64,000 nt of DNA from Toxotes chatareus (lineage: Eukaryota > Chordata > Actinopteri > Toxotidae), in NCBI GenBank assembly GCA_016801885.1, contig CM028892.1, positions 5,526,114-5,590,113 on the forward strand. Direction: 5' to 3'. The notes beneath the pieces were generated by a model that was not told the origin of the DNA, ran no database searches, and was given only the letters and a program-made list of their open reading frames with translations. Of this stretch, positions 12,601 to 22,846 are shown one piece after another. The position numbers and the translations under genes are program-made. Numbering within the stretch: the stretch's first letter is position 1; each line of letters begins with the position of its first letter.

Positions 12601-15600
12601 TTATGCTCTAAAACTGGAACTGATGAGACAGAGGCTGCTCAGAGGAGGAAGCATGGACAAAAAGATGAGCGGCCTGCGAGGGCCCTTGTTTGAAACACTG
12701 GGCATGGAAGATGAGAGGCAAACGGGGTCTCTAGATCGAAATTTGAGGAGATCCAGAGCAGGACCATCAGCATTCACCAGAGCAGCGTCTTCTGAGAGTC
12801 CTGGAGAGGACACACCAAAGACCAAAGTTTTTCGCAAAAGCGCCTCCTTTAGTCAGGGGGATTCTGAACCCATGCCACTGCACCGCAGGTTTGGAGCGCC
12901 CCTGGAGATCCCATCTATGGGCAATGGTAGCATAGAAGGGAAAAAGCTCCAGGAGGCAACCTCAATGTCCGCTCTAACAGAACAAACAACACTGGGCTCT
13001 ACATCTACCTCCCCCACAGAGAAGAAATCATTTGTACTCCCAACACCAGGAGTGGACCAACAGCAAAAACAGAACAATGTGAAAGAACCTGAAACCATAG
13101 ACGGGTTAACAGAGAAAAGGACCAAAGCCCATTTAGAAGAGGCAGAGAAAGTAGAGTCTGAGTCTAGATCACCCTCTGTAATTACTACTATAATTGTGAC
13201 AGAGGAGGATGATGAAGAGGAAGAGAGGAAAGAAAATCAGGAGTCATCTGTCCATGTGCCATTTGAAACATCCAACAAGACCCAATCCAAAGATCCTTCA
13301 GCTACAGCCAGGCCAAATATTACGATGTGCACAGATAGCCCTACATTACCTGAGCATCCCGCAGTATTTGCCAAAGTGGCAGCTGCTGACCTGTCTCCTG
13401 GTTCTGTTTCCACATCATCAAATCCTGATCATCCTGTCACCCCCCGCCAGCCTGTGCTCAGAACAGACATCAAAGACATAGACTCTGAAGAGGTGTTTGA
13501 AGCCAGGTTTAAGAAACGGGAGTCATCTTTGACCCGTGGACTCAGAAAACTGACCAGAAACAAATCAGAGGAGAAATCCCCGGTACTAAGCCGGAGGGCG
13601 GTCAAGGCGGTGAAGAGGTTTACAGGCCGGGACCAAGGGGGGCACCTCTTGAAATGGTATCCAGGGGGCTACAGGAGAAATCCAAATCTGTTCAAGATTT
13701 AAGAGAAGAAGATAAGGAAACAGGTCTTGGTCTAATTGGGAGGTTGTCCTTACGGGCAAAGAGGTCAACATCCGTTGATAAGAAGGGTGAGAAACAAAAG
13801 GAGGAAAAGCATCAGGATGTGAAGGAATCTGCTGCAAGCAAGAGGGTTTCATGGGCTATTGGTCGCAGTAAGTCCCTGGATACAAAGGAGGTGAACAGTG
13901 CAGGAACCCAGAGGCAGCAGCAGGAGGAGAGAGAGCAAAGAAAAGCTGAGGAGTCATCGGTTTCTGCTATGAGGCGCAAGTTTGAGTCCAAAGTGGCAGG
14001 AATCTCTGCCAAAATAAGGACCCAGTCTGAGGAGAGAAAAGATAAAGATGCTGAGGGAAGTCAGAAGGAGCTGGTCCCAAAGGATCTAAAGAAAGTCACA
14101 GACTCCCCTGTTCTGGCAATGCGGCAGAAGTTTGAAAACAAAGTGGCAGGAATATCCACGAAAATCCGTAGTCAGTCTGAGGAGAGAAAAGGAGACACAG
14201 AGGGGAAGAGGACACCCCTGTTCACTCGCCATCGTCATTCCCAATCTGAGGGGCGTGGACTCAAAGGAATGGGCATCCCTGAGAATCAACTAGCAAAGCA
14301 GACCGGTGCTGGTGCATCCAAGGAATCAATTGAATCCACGTCAAGCATCCATTCTGAAAAAGCCTCAGAGAGTGACAGACGGTCACGGTGGGACAGATGG
14401 GGTCTGACACGGAGCAAGAAGGAAAAAACTCCCTCCCAGTCTGATCTGCCTTCATCTGTCCCCAAAGAAGGGGGTTTGTCAAAAAGCCAGCAGTTTATCC
14501 GCTCTGCTTCGGATTTTGCTCCTGTGTTCCACATCAAACTGAAAGACCACGTCTTACTGGAGGGGGAACCTGTCACCCTCAGCTGCCTTCCAGCTGGAAG
14601 TCCTCATCCAGAAATTTCATGGATGAAAGGTATCCTGCTTAAATCATTTGATATTACTGTGGTTTTATCCAGAAGCTGCTGCACAGCTGCTTAATGGTTT
14701 TGTGTGTGTGTGTGTGTGTGTATTCCAGATCGGAAACCGCTGGAGGAAGATGACAAAATCAACCTGATCTCCCACCCAGATGGCAGGCAGCTTCTCATGA
14801 TCATGAAGTCCAGCAGGAGAGACGCTGGCATTTACGAATGTGTAGCTACCAACCCCATAGCTACCATCACCACCTCCTGTACACTATCCATAGCTTGTAA
14901 GTAGCTTGTTTAGCCCATAGTTGTTCAAAAAATGTTGTTATTATAAAAAATGGGGAGAAAAAAGCGAGAAATCTTATTCATTAACGTCAGCGCTGATTTA
15001 AAACACAGAGCACATTTTTCTTTTCTTACTAGACGTACAACTGCTCCTTTGCTTTTCATGGACATACAGTAATTATCGTCATAATGTGATGTATTTTACA
15101 TAATTGAAGTTTAATTGCAGGGAGGATGTTATGAATATTCATACAATTGAAATGAATATTAATGTCGGCAGATTAACGTAATGGATTTTTGACTTTTCTC
15201 ATATTCATTGTGTAATGGGAACAAATGACATCCTGCAAATTGGTAGATGCCGCGCTTTCGAAATTGGCTGTGACAGGTCATTTTCACGACTCAGTCATGC
15301 CTTTGCACAAATAGTGTGTAATGAGAACTACAGTGTTTAAATGCTGGCAGTCCTGCTCACAAATAATGAGACTTTTGAGGCCTCAGTGGAAAATACATTT
15401 CTTATATGTCGTGTACAGTCGATTGCATTTGATCTTTATTTGCTATGGCTTTGGACATGCAGTTTTACTTATCTCAACCACTGATGTTATTTGACTTCCC
15501 CTGATAATCTTTCTGCGGTGGGAAAAATACTTCAGACAGCTTATCTCACCAGAAGCACCGGCTCAATCGTCCATGCTGTTGCTCAGACTTACTGGAAAAC

Positions 15601-18600
15601 ACACTGTGGAAAAAAAAAACAAAAACGTGACACTATTTGTGTCAGGTTTGCTTTGGTTTAACAACAATGAATTTCATATGAATAACTGATCATACTCATT
15701 TATTTCTGTAACAGTTGTTCATCTGACTTATTAGAGAGTATCTAATAAGTCTTCCCCATGAACATCTGGCAGAGGAAGTGCAGTTTGTTTAGGAAAATGG
15801 AGGAAAAAATAAGCATGAGCTGCTCTGATTAAACAGACAAACCCTAACTGCTGAAAGTCAAACATTATCAACATAATATCAAACACTAAAGAGATCAGAG
15901 GATTGAGGATACACCCCACCTCAGTTCAGTCTTGCTGAGAACACAGAGAAGTGAAATGCTCTTTATCAGAGCCCATGCAGTCACACACAGATGCACATCT
16001 GCCCAGTATGACCACAGTCTTATCTGTTGGCCACTGAAAAGCTTCACCACAGGCTGCTCTGATCTGTTATGTGTTTCTGCATACCGATGCTCACTGACCT
16101 AATTTGTTTTCTCTCCTCTCCGTTTTCACCTCTCTCTCTCTTACCTCGTTAAAGGTGTCCCAAAGCGGCCGGGGACGCCTGAAGTCCCCCAGACTTATAA
16201 CAACACAGCCCTGGTGCTGTGGAAGCCAGCAGACACCAAGTCCCCGTGCAGCTACACATTAGAAAGAAAAACAGAAGGTGAGTGAGGATCAACATTTAGC
16301 AAACAATGGAAGTTCCCCTCACTGCTTTTTAAATTTATCATTTAGCAGCTCACCCAAAGAATTATCCTTTTAAAAAAAAGTTGTAAAATGCTTTAGTTTT
16401 ATCTGGTCTGTAGGTCATTTTGGTTGTTTTAAAACTACATTCCCTGTACATACTAGTCAGTGTGATATGAAGTGGTCACATGGGTAAAAATGAAATTAAA
16501 CTAAAGGATTCAAGCTCCTAGGAGATGTTTGAAAAGCTTAGACAATGTTTGGCTTTGTGCTGTGTGCGGAGAAAGCTCAGGGAAATAAGTTTCCAAATTC
16601 ATAGACAGTACTTAGCCAGAGAAAATGAGTCAGTCCACAAGGGAATAGTGACTGTACCAGTGCTGCTGTCAAAGCTTTTTGTCATTATGCACGATGAATC
16701 ATCATTAACTCATAATGTGGTGGATGAAAAATAAAGTCATGAAAACTTGCAGAAGCAGACTCAGAGTTTGTGAATATGTATTGAACTTTTTGGTCTGACA
16801 GATTTCGTTCTGGTACGAATCGCCTTGTTGAAACATTCCCAATTAAATTTTTGCCAGGCAACACTGATGTCGGTACTCAGAGAGTCGTGTACATTTTAAT
16901 TCAGGCCTGTTTCACCATGCCTGAATAAGAAATAAGCTTTTAAACATTTCACATTATCATTTCAAGCTTTTTTCCTTATGCATGATCATCAGCCCTTATT
17001 AGTTTGACACAACACCACCATCTAGTGTTCAAAGACAGCAGAACACATGAGCAGGGTTTATTTTCCAAGCCTCTGTTATTTACTGTTTCTCCCTGAAGAA
17101 TCATCTTTCTATTCTGCATAATCTCACTTAACATAAATAAAAATCCAATATGCACCAAAATATATAAATATATCTGTAATCTATAAATCACACTCATTTC
17201 TTCCCCCTCTGTTCTGCAGGAGATTCAAACTGGCAGACTGTGGCGACTGGAATTGTTGACTGCTACTACAATGTCACAAACCTGCCACCAGGTGGCGCCT
17301 TTAGGTTCCGTGTCTCCTGTGTCAATAAGGCCGGACAGGGACCCCACAGCAACCACTCTGCTCCAGTCAGCCTAGACTCAACAGGTATGTCACTGATCAA
17401 AGTAGCTGAGTGACATGATGAGGATGAACATTGCTGCACATATTTAAGGAAAATAGCACTGGATTTATACTGGAATTGTTCTGTGTGTGGTTGTGTTTCA
17501 ATATGTCACTGTGTGTTTTCACAGCTGAAGGTGCATCACCCACTGTTGCCGTTGTAAAGACCGTCCCCACCCCACCTGAACCAGCAGTCCTCTCCTCAGT
17601 GACTGTGCCTCCACTCAAACCAGTCCAGAACAGCGCTCCCAGGATAACTGTCTCCACTGTCACCTCCTCCTCCACCTCTCCAAAAGACTCAGTCTCCCCT
17701 GCTGCTGTCTCTGTTCCAGCTACATCACCATCCAAAGTGGTGGTCGCTCCCACGCCTCCATCCTCTCTGCCCTCCAGCTCAACAGCAAACCCTCCATCAC
17801 CATCTGCAGGCAGAACGACCGAAGACGCTCAAAAAATAAGCTCCAATCTTCCCTCCTCACCCACAGTCAAAGCACCTCCACCCTTTGTCCTCCCCAAACC
17901 TCTGAGTCCAGTAAACGTGGTGACCCCTATGACACAGACCCCACCCATATCACCCCCACCTCCTCTTGTAACACCGCCTTCGACCCCCACAAAGCCAGCA
18001 GTGGTGTCCGTGCCCACGTATGTCCCCACCACCACCGTCACTGCTCGTGTGGCCCCAACACCTGTCTCCTTTACCCCCCAAGTGCTCCAGACATCCAGCC
18101 TGAGCCCCATCGGTGAAGGAGCCAGCACCCCCACCAGAGGGACCCCGTCAGGACGCACTACACCCTCCACTTCTCTACGACAGGGGGTTCCACAAAAACC
18201 CTACACTTTCCTGGATGAGAAAGCAAGGTGAGCTAGATACTGCAGTGTTGGAAAAATGCATGAAGTTCTCCCAGAACTTTTAATTTTTTGTGACATATAA
18301 TGGTTAAATTCAACTTAGACCAAATATCAGTGCAAAATGTGACTTTTAGGGGCTTCAGAGTGAAAATATTTACTTTCTAACAGCCATCAGAAACCTTTTG
18401 TGATCAAGTTCTGGTTCATATTATACATACTTTATTTTTATCAGAGGTCGGTTTGGAGTGATCCGGGAGTGCAGAGAGAACGCAACGGGCAAAATCTACA
18501 TGGCAAAGATCATTCCTTACAGTCAGGAGAACAAGCAGGAAGTCCTGAAGGAGTACGAGATCCTGAAATCGCTTCACAATGAAAAGGTCATGGCTCTGCA

Positions 18601-20071
18601 CGAAGCCTACGTCACGCCACGCTACCTGGTGCTGGTGGCAGAGTACTGCACCGGCAAAGAGCTGCTGTACAGCCTCATAGACAGGTGGGATGGTGGATAT
18701 GTCACCTCATACTGAGAAACACAAGCTCAGACCTCCATAGCAGGGGGTTTTCATCAAGCATTACTGGGGAAAAAGCAAGAATGAATAAAATTTGCAGATA
18801 AAGTAACAAGATCAAACCTTAATTCAGTTGTTTTAATTCAATTTTTAATGAGTTTAAACAGAGTAAAATCACCACTCAAAAGTTGCACGCCTCAGTTAAA
18901 GCTGTATTTCTGCCCACCTAAGGTTCCGTTATTCTGAGGATGACGTGGTGGCTTACCTGGTCCAGATCCTCCAGGGAGTCGAGTACCTCCACAATCGGCG
19001 CGTCCTCCACCTCGACCTCAAGCCCGACAACATCATGGTGACCAGCCTCAACGCCATCAAGATCGTGGACTTTGGGAGCGCTCAGAGCTTCAACCCTCTC
19101 AACCTCAAAAACCGGGACTCAGGAGCAGCAACACTGGAGTACATGGGTGAGGACGAGAAGCTTTAATGACTCATTCTACTTTTTAATGTTTAGGTATTTT
19201 GTGCTTATCTCTTCACCTTCCATTATCCTGACTATACACTCATATGATCCAAGCTCCTGAGATGGTAAAAGGTGAAGTGGTTGGTCCTCCTGCGGATATT
19301 TGGACTGTTGGAGTTGTGACCTACATCATGTAAGTGGAGATCACTTTGTTTCTCTTCATTTCACATCACTTTAATGACCACAAGACCAGGAATTTGTTTG
19401 TGGTGTAGTGTTCTCAGTGTACAGTGTCATCAGCATGAGAAATTACTGAAATGTTTTATGTTTTCTGAGAGAAAAGCTCAGTCAGTTAAATAAATTATTA
19501 TATAACAGTGTTTTATTAAAGTAGGTGACACATTTAGCAAATTAAGTGGGTTTTTAATTTTGTTTTTTTCTCTGTTTACAACCAGGCTTAGTGGTCGACT
19601 GCCCTTTGAGGATAAAGACCCTCTACAAGTCGAATCCAAAATCCTGATGGCGAAGTTTGACCCAGGAAAACTGTACCCAAATGTGTCCCAAAGTGCCTCT
19701 GCCTTTCTGAAGAAGATGTTGAGCAGTTACCCATGGTGAGTGCCAACAGAAGTTGATTTTATATTTCGTTTCAGAAAATATAAAATATATATGTAAAATG
19801 TTAAGTTCTGTGTATTTGTATGTGTACTTTCAGGGCCCGTCCGACTACACGAGACTGCTTCACGCACGCCTGGCTGCAGGATTCCTACCTGATGAAGCTA
19901 AGGAGACAAACTCTCACCTTCACCTCCAGCCGTCTCAAAGAGTTCCTGGTGGAACAACAGTGCCGTCGCACAGAGGACGCCACAAAGCACAAAGTGCTGC
20001 TGCGCAACTACCAGAGCTCACCCCAGTCCCCGGCGTCTGGGACTGTGCCGCATGTTCCCAGCCCAAAGTGA
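225..20071 (+). CDS. speg: Striated muscle preferentially expressed protein kinase (SPEG), 5'-partial, 37 exons in window
   Basis: SPEG is a giant titin/obscurin-family protein of striated muscle that sits at triads and sarcomeres; it binds myotubularin and phosphorylates SERCA2a and junctophilin-2 (family knowledge). Visible order: basic linker, Ig, linker, four Ig, FN3, two Ig, kinase 1, about 850-residue linker, Ig, FN3, Pro/Ser/Thr linker, kinase 2, C-terminal tail ending at TGA 20069-20071. The 37 exons join in phase with GT-AG sites and total 8,700 nt (about 2,900 codons). Human SPEG is about 3,267 aa, so the N-terminal few hundred residues lie to the left; the first exon starts mid-codon. 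One apparent frameshift lies in the large exon near 13575-13605. Identity rests on near-verbatim matches to human SPEG, such as HLDIKPENILMASPGND and LRQG-PQKPYTFL-EKAR. Confidence 0.97.
1153..1751 (+). other. speg: speg Ig domain (exons 1153-1299 and 1569-1751)
   Basis: Two exons build one I-set Ig domain. The first gives an acidic lead-in (SSDDSYLSADEDPAEGPGFE), then the B strand with its Cys (SEVTLKCVITGSP). The second starts at the core Trp (VTWRKNNVEIRS) and ends with the F/G strands (NNAGSYCVTAVNAAGRASCS). The intron falls just before the core Trp, a recurring position in Ig domains of this family. Confidence 0.92.
1752..4014 (+). other. speg: Large speg intron
   Basis: This 2.26 kb interval lies between the end of one Ig domain and the linker exon at 4015. 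It has short TG tracts (near 2238 and 3655-3690) and AT-rich sequence. I see no conserved exon, RNA gene or mobile element. Open frames in it, such as 3108-3386, are low-complexity and match nothing I recognise. Confidence 0.6.
4015..4811 (+). other. speg: speg linker plus Ig domain (exons 4015-4178, 4380-4468, 4636-4811)
   Basis: The exon at 4015-4178 is an acidic linker (SDEEYLSPQEEAMELRDSP) ending in KSVRFKEPPSFQ. The next two exons form an Ig domain: VAPCDQGITEGQDVIISAKV, the core Trp split across the 4468/4636 junction (MVYW-LKD), and the F strand SDAGFYVCKIINEYGSKQAE. The canonical B-strand Cys is replaced by Ser/Ala (VIISAKV), so this domain lacks the usual buried Cys pair. The 4469-4635 intron holds a short CA repeat. 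Confidence 0.92.
4900..5300 (+). other. speg: speg Ig domain (exons 4900-5086 and 5227-5300)
   Basis: The Ig domain begins ALKITREVKDLAVKAGESAM and continues FECHITGPLDVDVDWLSNGK with the B-strand Cys and core Trp. The second exon supplies the E/F strands (VHEDDSGTYTCKLSTAK). Junction phases are consistent: AG plus G at 5086/5227 makes Arg. Confidence 0.93.
5417..5891 (+). other. speg: speg Ig domain (exons 5417-5575 and 5702-5891)
   Basis: This Ig domain opens with KEPLFTRNLDILEVIEGRTA, then RFDCKVSGSPAPRVTWMHFG. The second exon continues after a polypyrimidine tract and carries LVISHVSSSTEGFYTAIAQN; the F-strand Cys position is Thr (FYTAIAQN), so the Cys pair is incomplete. Its tail (EPRAAISSH) leads into the next exon. 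Confidence 0.92.
6108..6543 (+). other. speg: speg Ig domain (exons 6108-6337 and 6424-6543)
   Basis: A short acidic lead (PSIPEEPEVLESEVEKRTMP) is followed by an Ig domain DFVKPLADVEVIEGKEAVLK with B-strand Cys and core Trp (AIAWYHNSKR), completed by YRDVHSLVIRSACHAHGGVY and KAVISNKVGKAACYAHLYIT. The F-strand Cys position is Ala (YKAVISN). The junction at 6337/6424 makes Tyr. Confidence 0.92.
6650..7286 (+). other. speg: speg fibronectin type III domain 1 (exons 6650-6754 and 7080-7286)
   Basis: The FN3 domain precedes kinase 1. It starts PDPPDGPPVIEAITGKTISL with the B-strand Trp (SLSWKRPKR) and ends TNYTVTSLSKGVRYAFRVLT, the typical Tyr-x-Phe-Arg-Val signature. The donor at 6755 (GTTGGT) is weak compared with its neighbours, but the frame join (G plus AT gives Asp) supports it. 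Confidence 0.92.
7391..7783 (+). other. speg: speg degenerate Ig domain (exons 7391-7514 and 7611-7783)
   Basis: An Ig-fold segment follows the FN3: KAPVILDKPDIVYVVENQPA, then a strand with no B-strand Cys (VTITLNHVHAVITWKR) and the E/F strands VRSTDIGQLVVTASNQFGSD. Both canonical Cys are missing although the core Trp is kept, so it is a divergent Ig that probably still folds. Confidence 0.88.
7784..8131 (+). other. speg: speg intron
   Basis: This is 348 bp of AT-rich intron (donor GTCGGC, acceptor CTCTATAG). I see no other feature in it. Confidence 0.6.
8132..8584 (+). other. speg: speg Ig domain before kinase 1 (exons 8132-8244 and 8416-8584)
   Basis: The Ig domain begins PPKFETIMEDVDVHVGETTR, with the core Trp in DILWFK at the exon end, and continues DDVLLSESSHFTFVYDDPEY and RPEHSGVYTCTAKNLAGSNS. 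It sits directly N-terminal to kinase 1, an Ig-kinase order also seen in myosin light-chain kinases and related giant muscle kinases. Confidence 0.94.
9068..9860 (+). other. speg: speg intron within kinase 1
   Basis: A 793 bp intron separates the glycine loop halves (EIGR and GAFSYV). The sequence is AT-rich with purine-rich patches near 9170-9190. I see no RNA gene or mobile element. Confidence 0.6.
10062..10541 (+). other. speg: speg intron within kinase 1
   Basis: This 480 bp intron starts at GTATCC and ends in a long poly-T tract (about 10507-10522) followed by TGTGTGAAG. The acceptor is assigned by frame: CT plus A gives Leu, then Cys-His-Glu-Glu as in SPEG orthologues. Nothing else is recognised. 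Confidence 0.6.
10781..10832 (+). repeat. Three-copy 16-bp tandem repeat in speg intron
   Basis: The unit AACTTATTTGCTCAAG occurs three times in direct succession, followed by a partial fourth (AACT). It lies between the kinase 1 exons ending at 10758 and starting at 10866. The copies are identical, suggesting a recent slippage array and a possible length polymorphism. Confidence 0.9.
11981..14629 (+). other. speg: speg giant linker exon (about 883 codons)
   Basis: One 2,649-nt exon runs from the kinase 1 tail (RSLISYKAKMIMRSIPELLN) through a long Ser/Glu/Lys-rich region into the next Ig domain (PVFHIKLKDHVLLEGEPVTL). It is mostly disordered and has many basic Ser clusters (RRGSS, RSKS, SQSEER) of the kind phosphorylated by AGC kinases. 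SKSVQDLREED and LGLIGRLSLRAKR match human SPEG. The upstream part reads in frame 2 to about 13,580 and the downstream part in frame 1, so the exon carries an apparent one-base loss. A 50-codon internal repeat lies at about 13961-14191. Confidence 0.92.
13575..13605 (+). other. speg: Apparent one-base frameshift in speg
   Basis: Upstream, frame 2 reads ARFKKRESSLTRGLRKLTRN then KSEEKSP, matching SPEG. Downstream, the matching frame is frame 1 (EEVYRPGPRGAPLE, compare human IYRPSPAGTPLE), while frame 2 runs to a stop at 13700-13702. No GT-AG intron in the interval restores the frame. Short runs (CCCC at 13578-13581, GGG at 13595-13597) make a one-base sequencing or assembly loss the simplest cause. 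Confidence 0.8.
14521..14896 (+). other. speg: speg Ig domain between the kinases (end of giant exon plus exon 14729-14896)
   Basis: The Ig domain opens PVFHIKLKDHVLLEGEPVTL, has its B-strand Cys (SCLPAGSPHPEISWMK) at the end of the giant exon, and continues in 14729-14896 with RRDAGIYECVATNPIATITT. The intervening 99-bp intron contains a (TG)n tract at 14699-14720. Human SPEG has the same order of Ig, FN3, linker and kinase 2. Confidence 0.94.
14897..16154 (+). other. speg: speg intron
   Basis: A 1.26 kb AT-rich intron separates Ig from FN3. It begins GTAAGT and ends CTCGTTAAAG, with a pyrimidine-rich stretch at 16110-16145. I see no additional exon or repeat family. Confidence 0.6.
16155..17384 (+). 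other. speg: speg fibronectin type III domain 2 (exons 16155-16277 and 17220-17384)
   Basis: The FN3 domain opens PEVPQTYNNTALVLWKPADT, close to human PEVPQTYQDTALVLWKP. The second exon reads GIVDCYYNVTNLPPGGAFRF then VSCVNKAGQGPHSN. The intron between them (16278-17219, 942 bp) has no recognisable feature. Confidence 0.94.
17525..18227 (+). other. speg: speg Pro/Ser/Thr-rich linker exon
   Basis: A 703-nt exon encodes about 234 residues dominated by Pro, Ser, Thr and Val. It ends GVPQKPYTFLDEKAR, the conserved entry to kinase 2 (human GPPQKPYTFLEEKAR). The segment is presumably disordered and serves as a spacer; only the final 30 or so residues look strongly constrained. Confidence 0.93.
18445..20071 (+). 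other. speg: speg protein kinase domain 2 and C-terminal tail (exons 18445-18684, 18923-19146, 19254-19329, 19586-19735, 19834-20071)
   Basis: The second CAMK-type kinase has: glycine-loop region ARGRFGVIRECREN (first loop Gly replaced, as in human SPEG), ATP Lys in YMAKII, alpha-C Glu in LKEYEIL, catalytic loop LHLDLKPDN, DFG in IVDFGSA, APE split over the 19146/19254 junction (EYM-APEMV), and DIWTVGVVTYIMLSG. The tail LMKLRRQTLTFTSSRLKEFL and KHKVLLRNY matches human SPEG. The stop is TGA 20069-20071. Catalytic residues are retained. Confidence 0.95.
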
Positions 20072-21400
20072 AGTGACGGTGGAAGTGCCACACCAGACAT
20101 GAGTCTGCAGAGTCTGATCTGCCCGCAGTGAAGCAAAATAACAACTTCTTGCATCTCAACCTGTCTGTGAATTACAGCTGCATGAAAAATGTCAGCCAAG
20201 AGAGGCACGGGTAAACACGCAGGGGACAGACAGACAGCTGGATATAGCTAAAATATCCAAAGAAAAGAACGTCCGCGTGTGATTTTGGGAGAATTCAACA
20301 TTCAGCACTAATGAGTTTCAGAGCTGAGACAAAAATACAAAGAGAAACTCCACGACGTCTGAACTGCTCATAAACTGTTAATCCACTGAAAGGACACAGG
20401 ATGTTCTTTGGTTTTCTTTGATTGCACAATTTCTCAGTCATATTGTGAATTCTGAAATTGCACATTAATATTTGGTTTAGATTAACACTGGTCTCCACTC
20501 TGCACGATCAGCCTGGAACATGCGTATCATTAGTATTTCTACTGCTCAACCTTGTTTATGTCACTAAATTTAGTAGTAAACAACTCATGTGAATGTATCA
20601 TGATTTAAGCTGCTAATTTATTTTTGCATTTACTTACACATTTTAAAACTCCAAACCAAAAATATTCTTCTTTTTTTTTCTTGAAATTGTTTACTTTTTC
20701 ATGTTAATTTATTTGCATGTGTGTGCGCGAGCCTTTTTTGATTCACTTTTTTGAATTGGCATCGAGGAAAAAAAAAAAAAAAAATGAAATAAAAATAAGG
20801 AGTGTCTTTGTGATTGGTGTTAGGATCCATACAGTAAAAATGAACTGTTTTTAGGGTGAGCTATGAGTTTGTGGTACAACTTCATGTTTCTGTGGTTAAA
20901 ACTGATCTCTAACTGTAACACAGCTATGAAAAGCAGTCCGTAATGTAGATAATATGTTAGTTTGAAAGGTCACGCACACTGGTAAATTACTGTTGTTTCT
21001 CAGTATTTCCCATTGGTTGGTCAGGTTGCTTAACTCATGATCACCCAGTCAGTGCCTAAATCGGATTAATATCTTGTAAATGTGTCTCCACTGGTTCTAG
21101 TTCACAACTGAATTATTTGAGCAAAGCAAAAATTTGACTACAATATTTGGACTTCACGAGAACAGACAGATGCGTATAGATTCTTACATACATGCACACA
21201 TTTATACATGCATACATACAGTACATGCAGTCCTTGTAGTAATAGAACGTCTTGTGTATTGCTCTATCACAGTGTTCTTTTTTTGTATGAATTTGGACGG
21301 TTGAAGATTTGTAAATGTACCAATTTGCGGTGTTTATATGTGGAAAAATTGAAAATGTTTTTATGAGATAGTATGTAATAAACTATTGATACAATTGGGA
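20072..21400 (+). other. speg: speg 3' UTR with two poly(A) signals
   Basis: AT-rich sequence after the stop has no coding signal. AATAAA hexamers occur at 20788-20793, just after an A-rich tract, and at 21377-21382; the second lies in typical terminal context and probably marks the distal end. The exact end is inferred from these signals only. Confidence 0.6.
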
Positions 21401-22450
21401 AAATGAACTGATTTCTTTTTCTGTGTGGGATGCTGTTTTGGGCTTAGGACCCCTAATGCCATCTCAAGCACCGAGCAGGAACCTTTTTAACACAACCAAT
21501 ATGGCTGAAGCAGTTCTTTCTAACTCCAGAGCGACTTTACTTTGTTTGCAGAACCAGTGCCAGTTACCTGAATGTGTGTCTCACGCCATGTGAATTATAC
21601 TTTAAAGTTCTAACATGCAGACCAAATTTGCTTAATTTTTTTAGTACATTATTGGACAGTTTGACCCATCAAGCCCAGGTGTGATTAATAACAATAATTA
21701 TCCATTCAGGTGTGCAAGTTCCAGGAGGCTGCATTTGCCATTGTGCACGCTGGCTCACTGTCAAGAAAAGTTCAGCACTCAAGTACATTCCCTATGATCC
21801 CACCACTGTATTTCAACAACAAACAAACAAAAGAGTGTAACACAACATTGTCACAGAAAGGGACAAAATATCACACTTGTGAGGAAATAAACTCATTACA
21901 GTGTCTTTCAAATAACAAACAAAGGAAAAAAAATATTTATCCAAAACTTCCCAACTTGTGGTCAAGTTTGTTTACAGCTGTTCGGATCAAAGTAAGTGGG
22001 AGGGGGGAAAACAAAAGCAATGTCTGCAGCTACTGTGAGTTTGAGTCAGGAGGAGCGAGAAAACAAAATGTGCCCCAGAGAGACAGAGAGACCGCACTTG
22101 TGCGACGCTCCCTGAGTGTAGGCGGTTTCAAGGGAACCCAAACTGGGCGTTTCTTTGCGGCTACTCCTGCGAAAAGTTTTGCTCTTGAGCAAGTTTTTTA
22201 CTCACAGAGGTCATTACACAACAAGTACAGTAGTATAGACACACACACATATATATAAACCTGCCTATCAAAAAGTAGACAGAAGTCATTTAAGAATAAC
22301 GGTTGTGTATAAATATCACTATTCAAATAGGGGGGAAATACATCGTCATTGATGTAAATGCGGTTATAAATGTCCTCTGCAAATGTTTAAGAATAGTGCG
22401 GTTGACTGCTAGCTTAGCTAAGTTTTGAGTAACTTTGTTTCAGGCTACTT
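21400..22450. other. Intergenic speg-ctdsp1
   Basis: About 1 kb of AT-rich sequence lies between the probable speg 3' end and the ctdsp1 promoter. A 182-codon open frame at 21710-22258 (+) has no domain, biased composition and no recognisable family, so I do not call it a gene. No repeat family is recognised. Confidence 0.5.
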
Positions 22451-22846
22451 TAAGGGACCATCGTCAAACTTTGCAGGCGCCAGCAGAGGGAGCGTTGCAC
22501 ACGGCCGTCCCCTTACTGCGCCACTTTAAGTGAAATGGGCAGCCTTGAAACCACCATGTTTGTATCTTGAAATTGAGAGCGGAGTTGAGCACCATATTGA
22601 ATCAAAGTTGCCAACTCCTTGACAAATGTTTTATAAGTTTCAGATCTCAAGCTCCAGCGGGGATCTGAGCGGACGGCAGCCGCCCGGAGTGTAATGGACG
22701 CGCTGTAGGCGACTTGCTGCGACGTTTCCCGGAGCGCTTCAGCTTTGTTTTCCTACATGTTGAGTTGGTTTAATGCAGCAACGAGTCAGCGAACAATCTC
22801 TAACTTTAAAGTGTGAGGTCAGCACTCTGGACCAGACCTGGATGTG
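22450..22846 (+). promoter_or_regulatory. ctdsp1: ctdsp1 CpG-rich promoter and 5' UTR
   Basis: The stretch is richer in G, C and CpG than the flanks (for example GCGGACGGCAGCCGCCCGG near 22667 and GCTGCGACGTTTCCCGG near 22717). It lies just upstream of the start codon at 22847 and has no clear TATA box, as expected for a broadly expressed phosphatase gene. The transcription start cannot be fixed from sequence alone. Confidence 0.6.

Noticed and set aside
13583..13625. A micro-intron (GTACTAAG...TTTACAG) to explain the speg frame change
   Set aside because: At 43 bp it is too short for normal splicing, and removing it leads into the wrong frame; a one-base indel fits better.
21710..22258. 182-codon open frame on the + strand upstream of ctdsp1
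   Set aside because: No domain or family match, biased composition, no splice or promoter context; chance open frame in an intergenic stretch.
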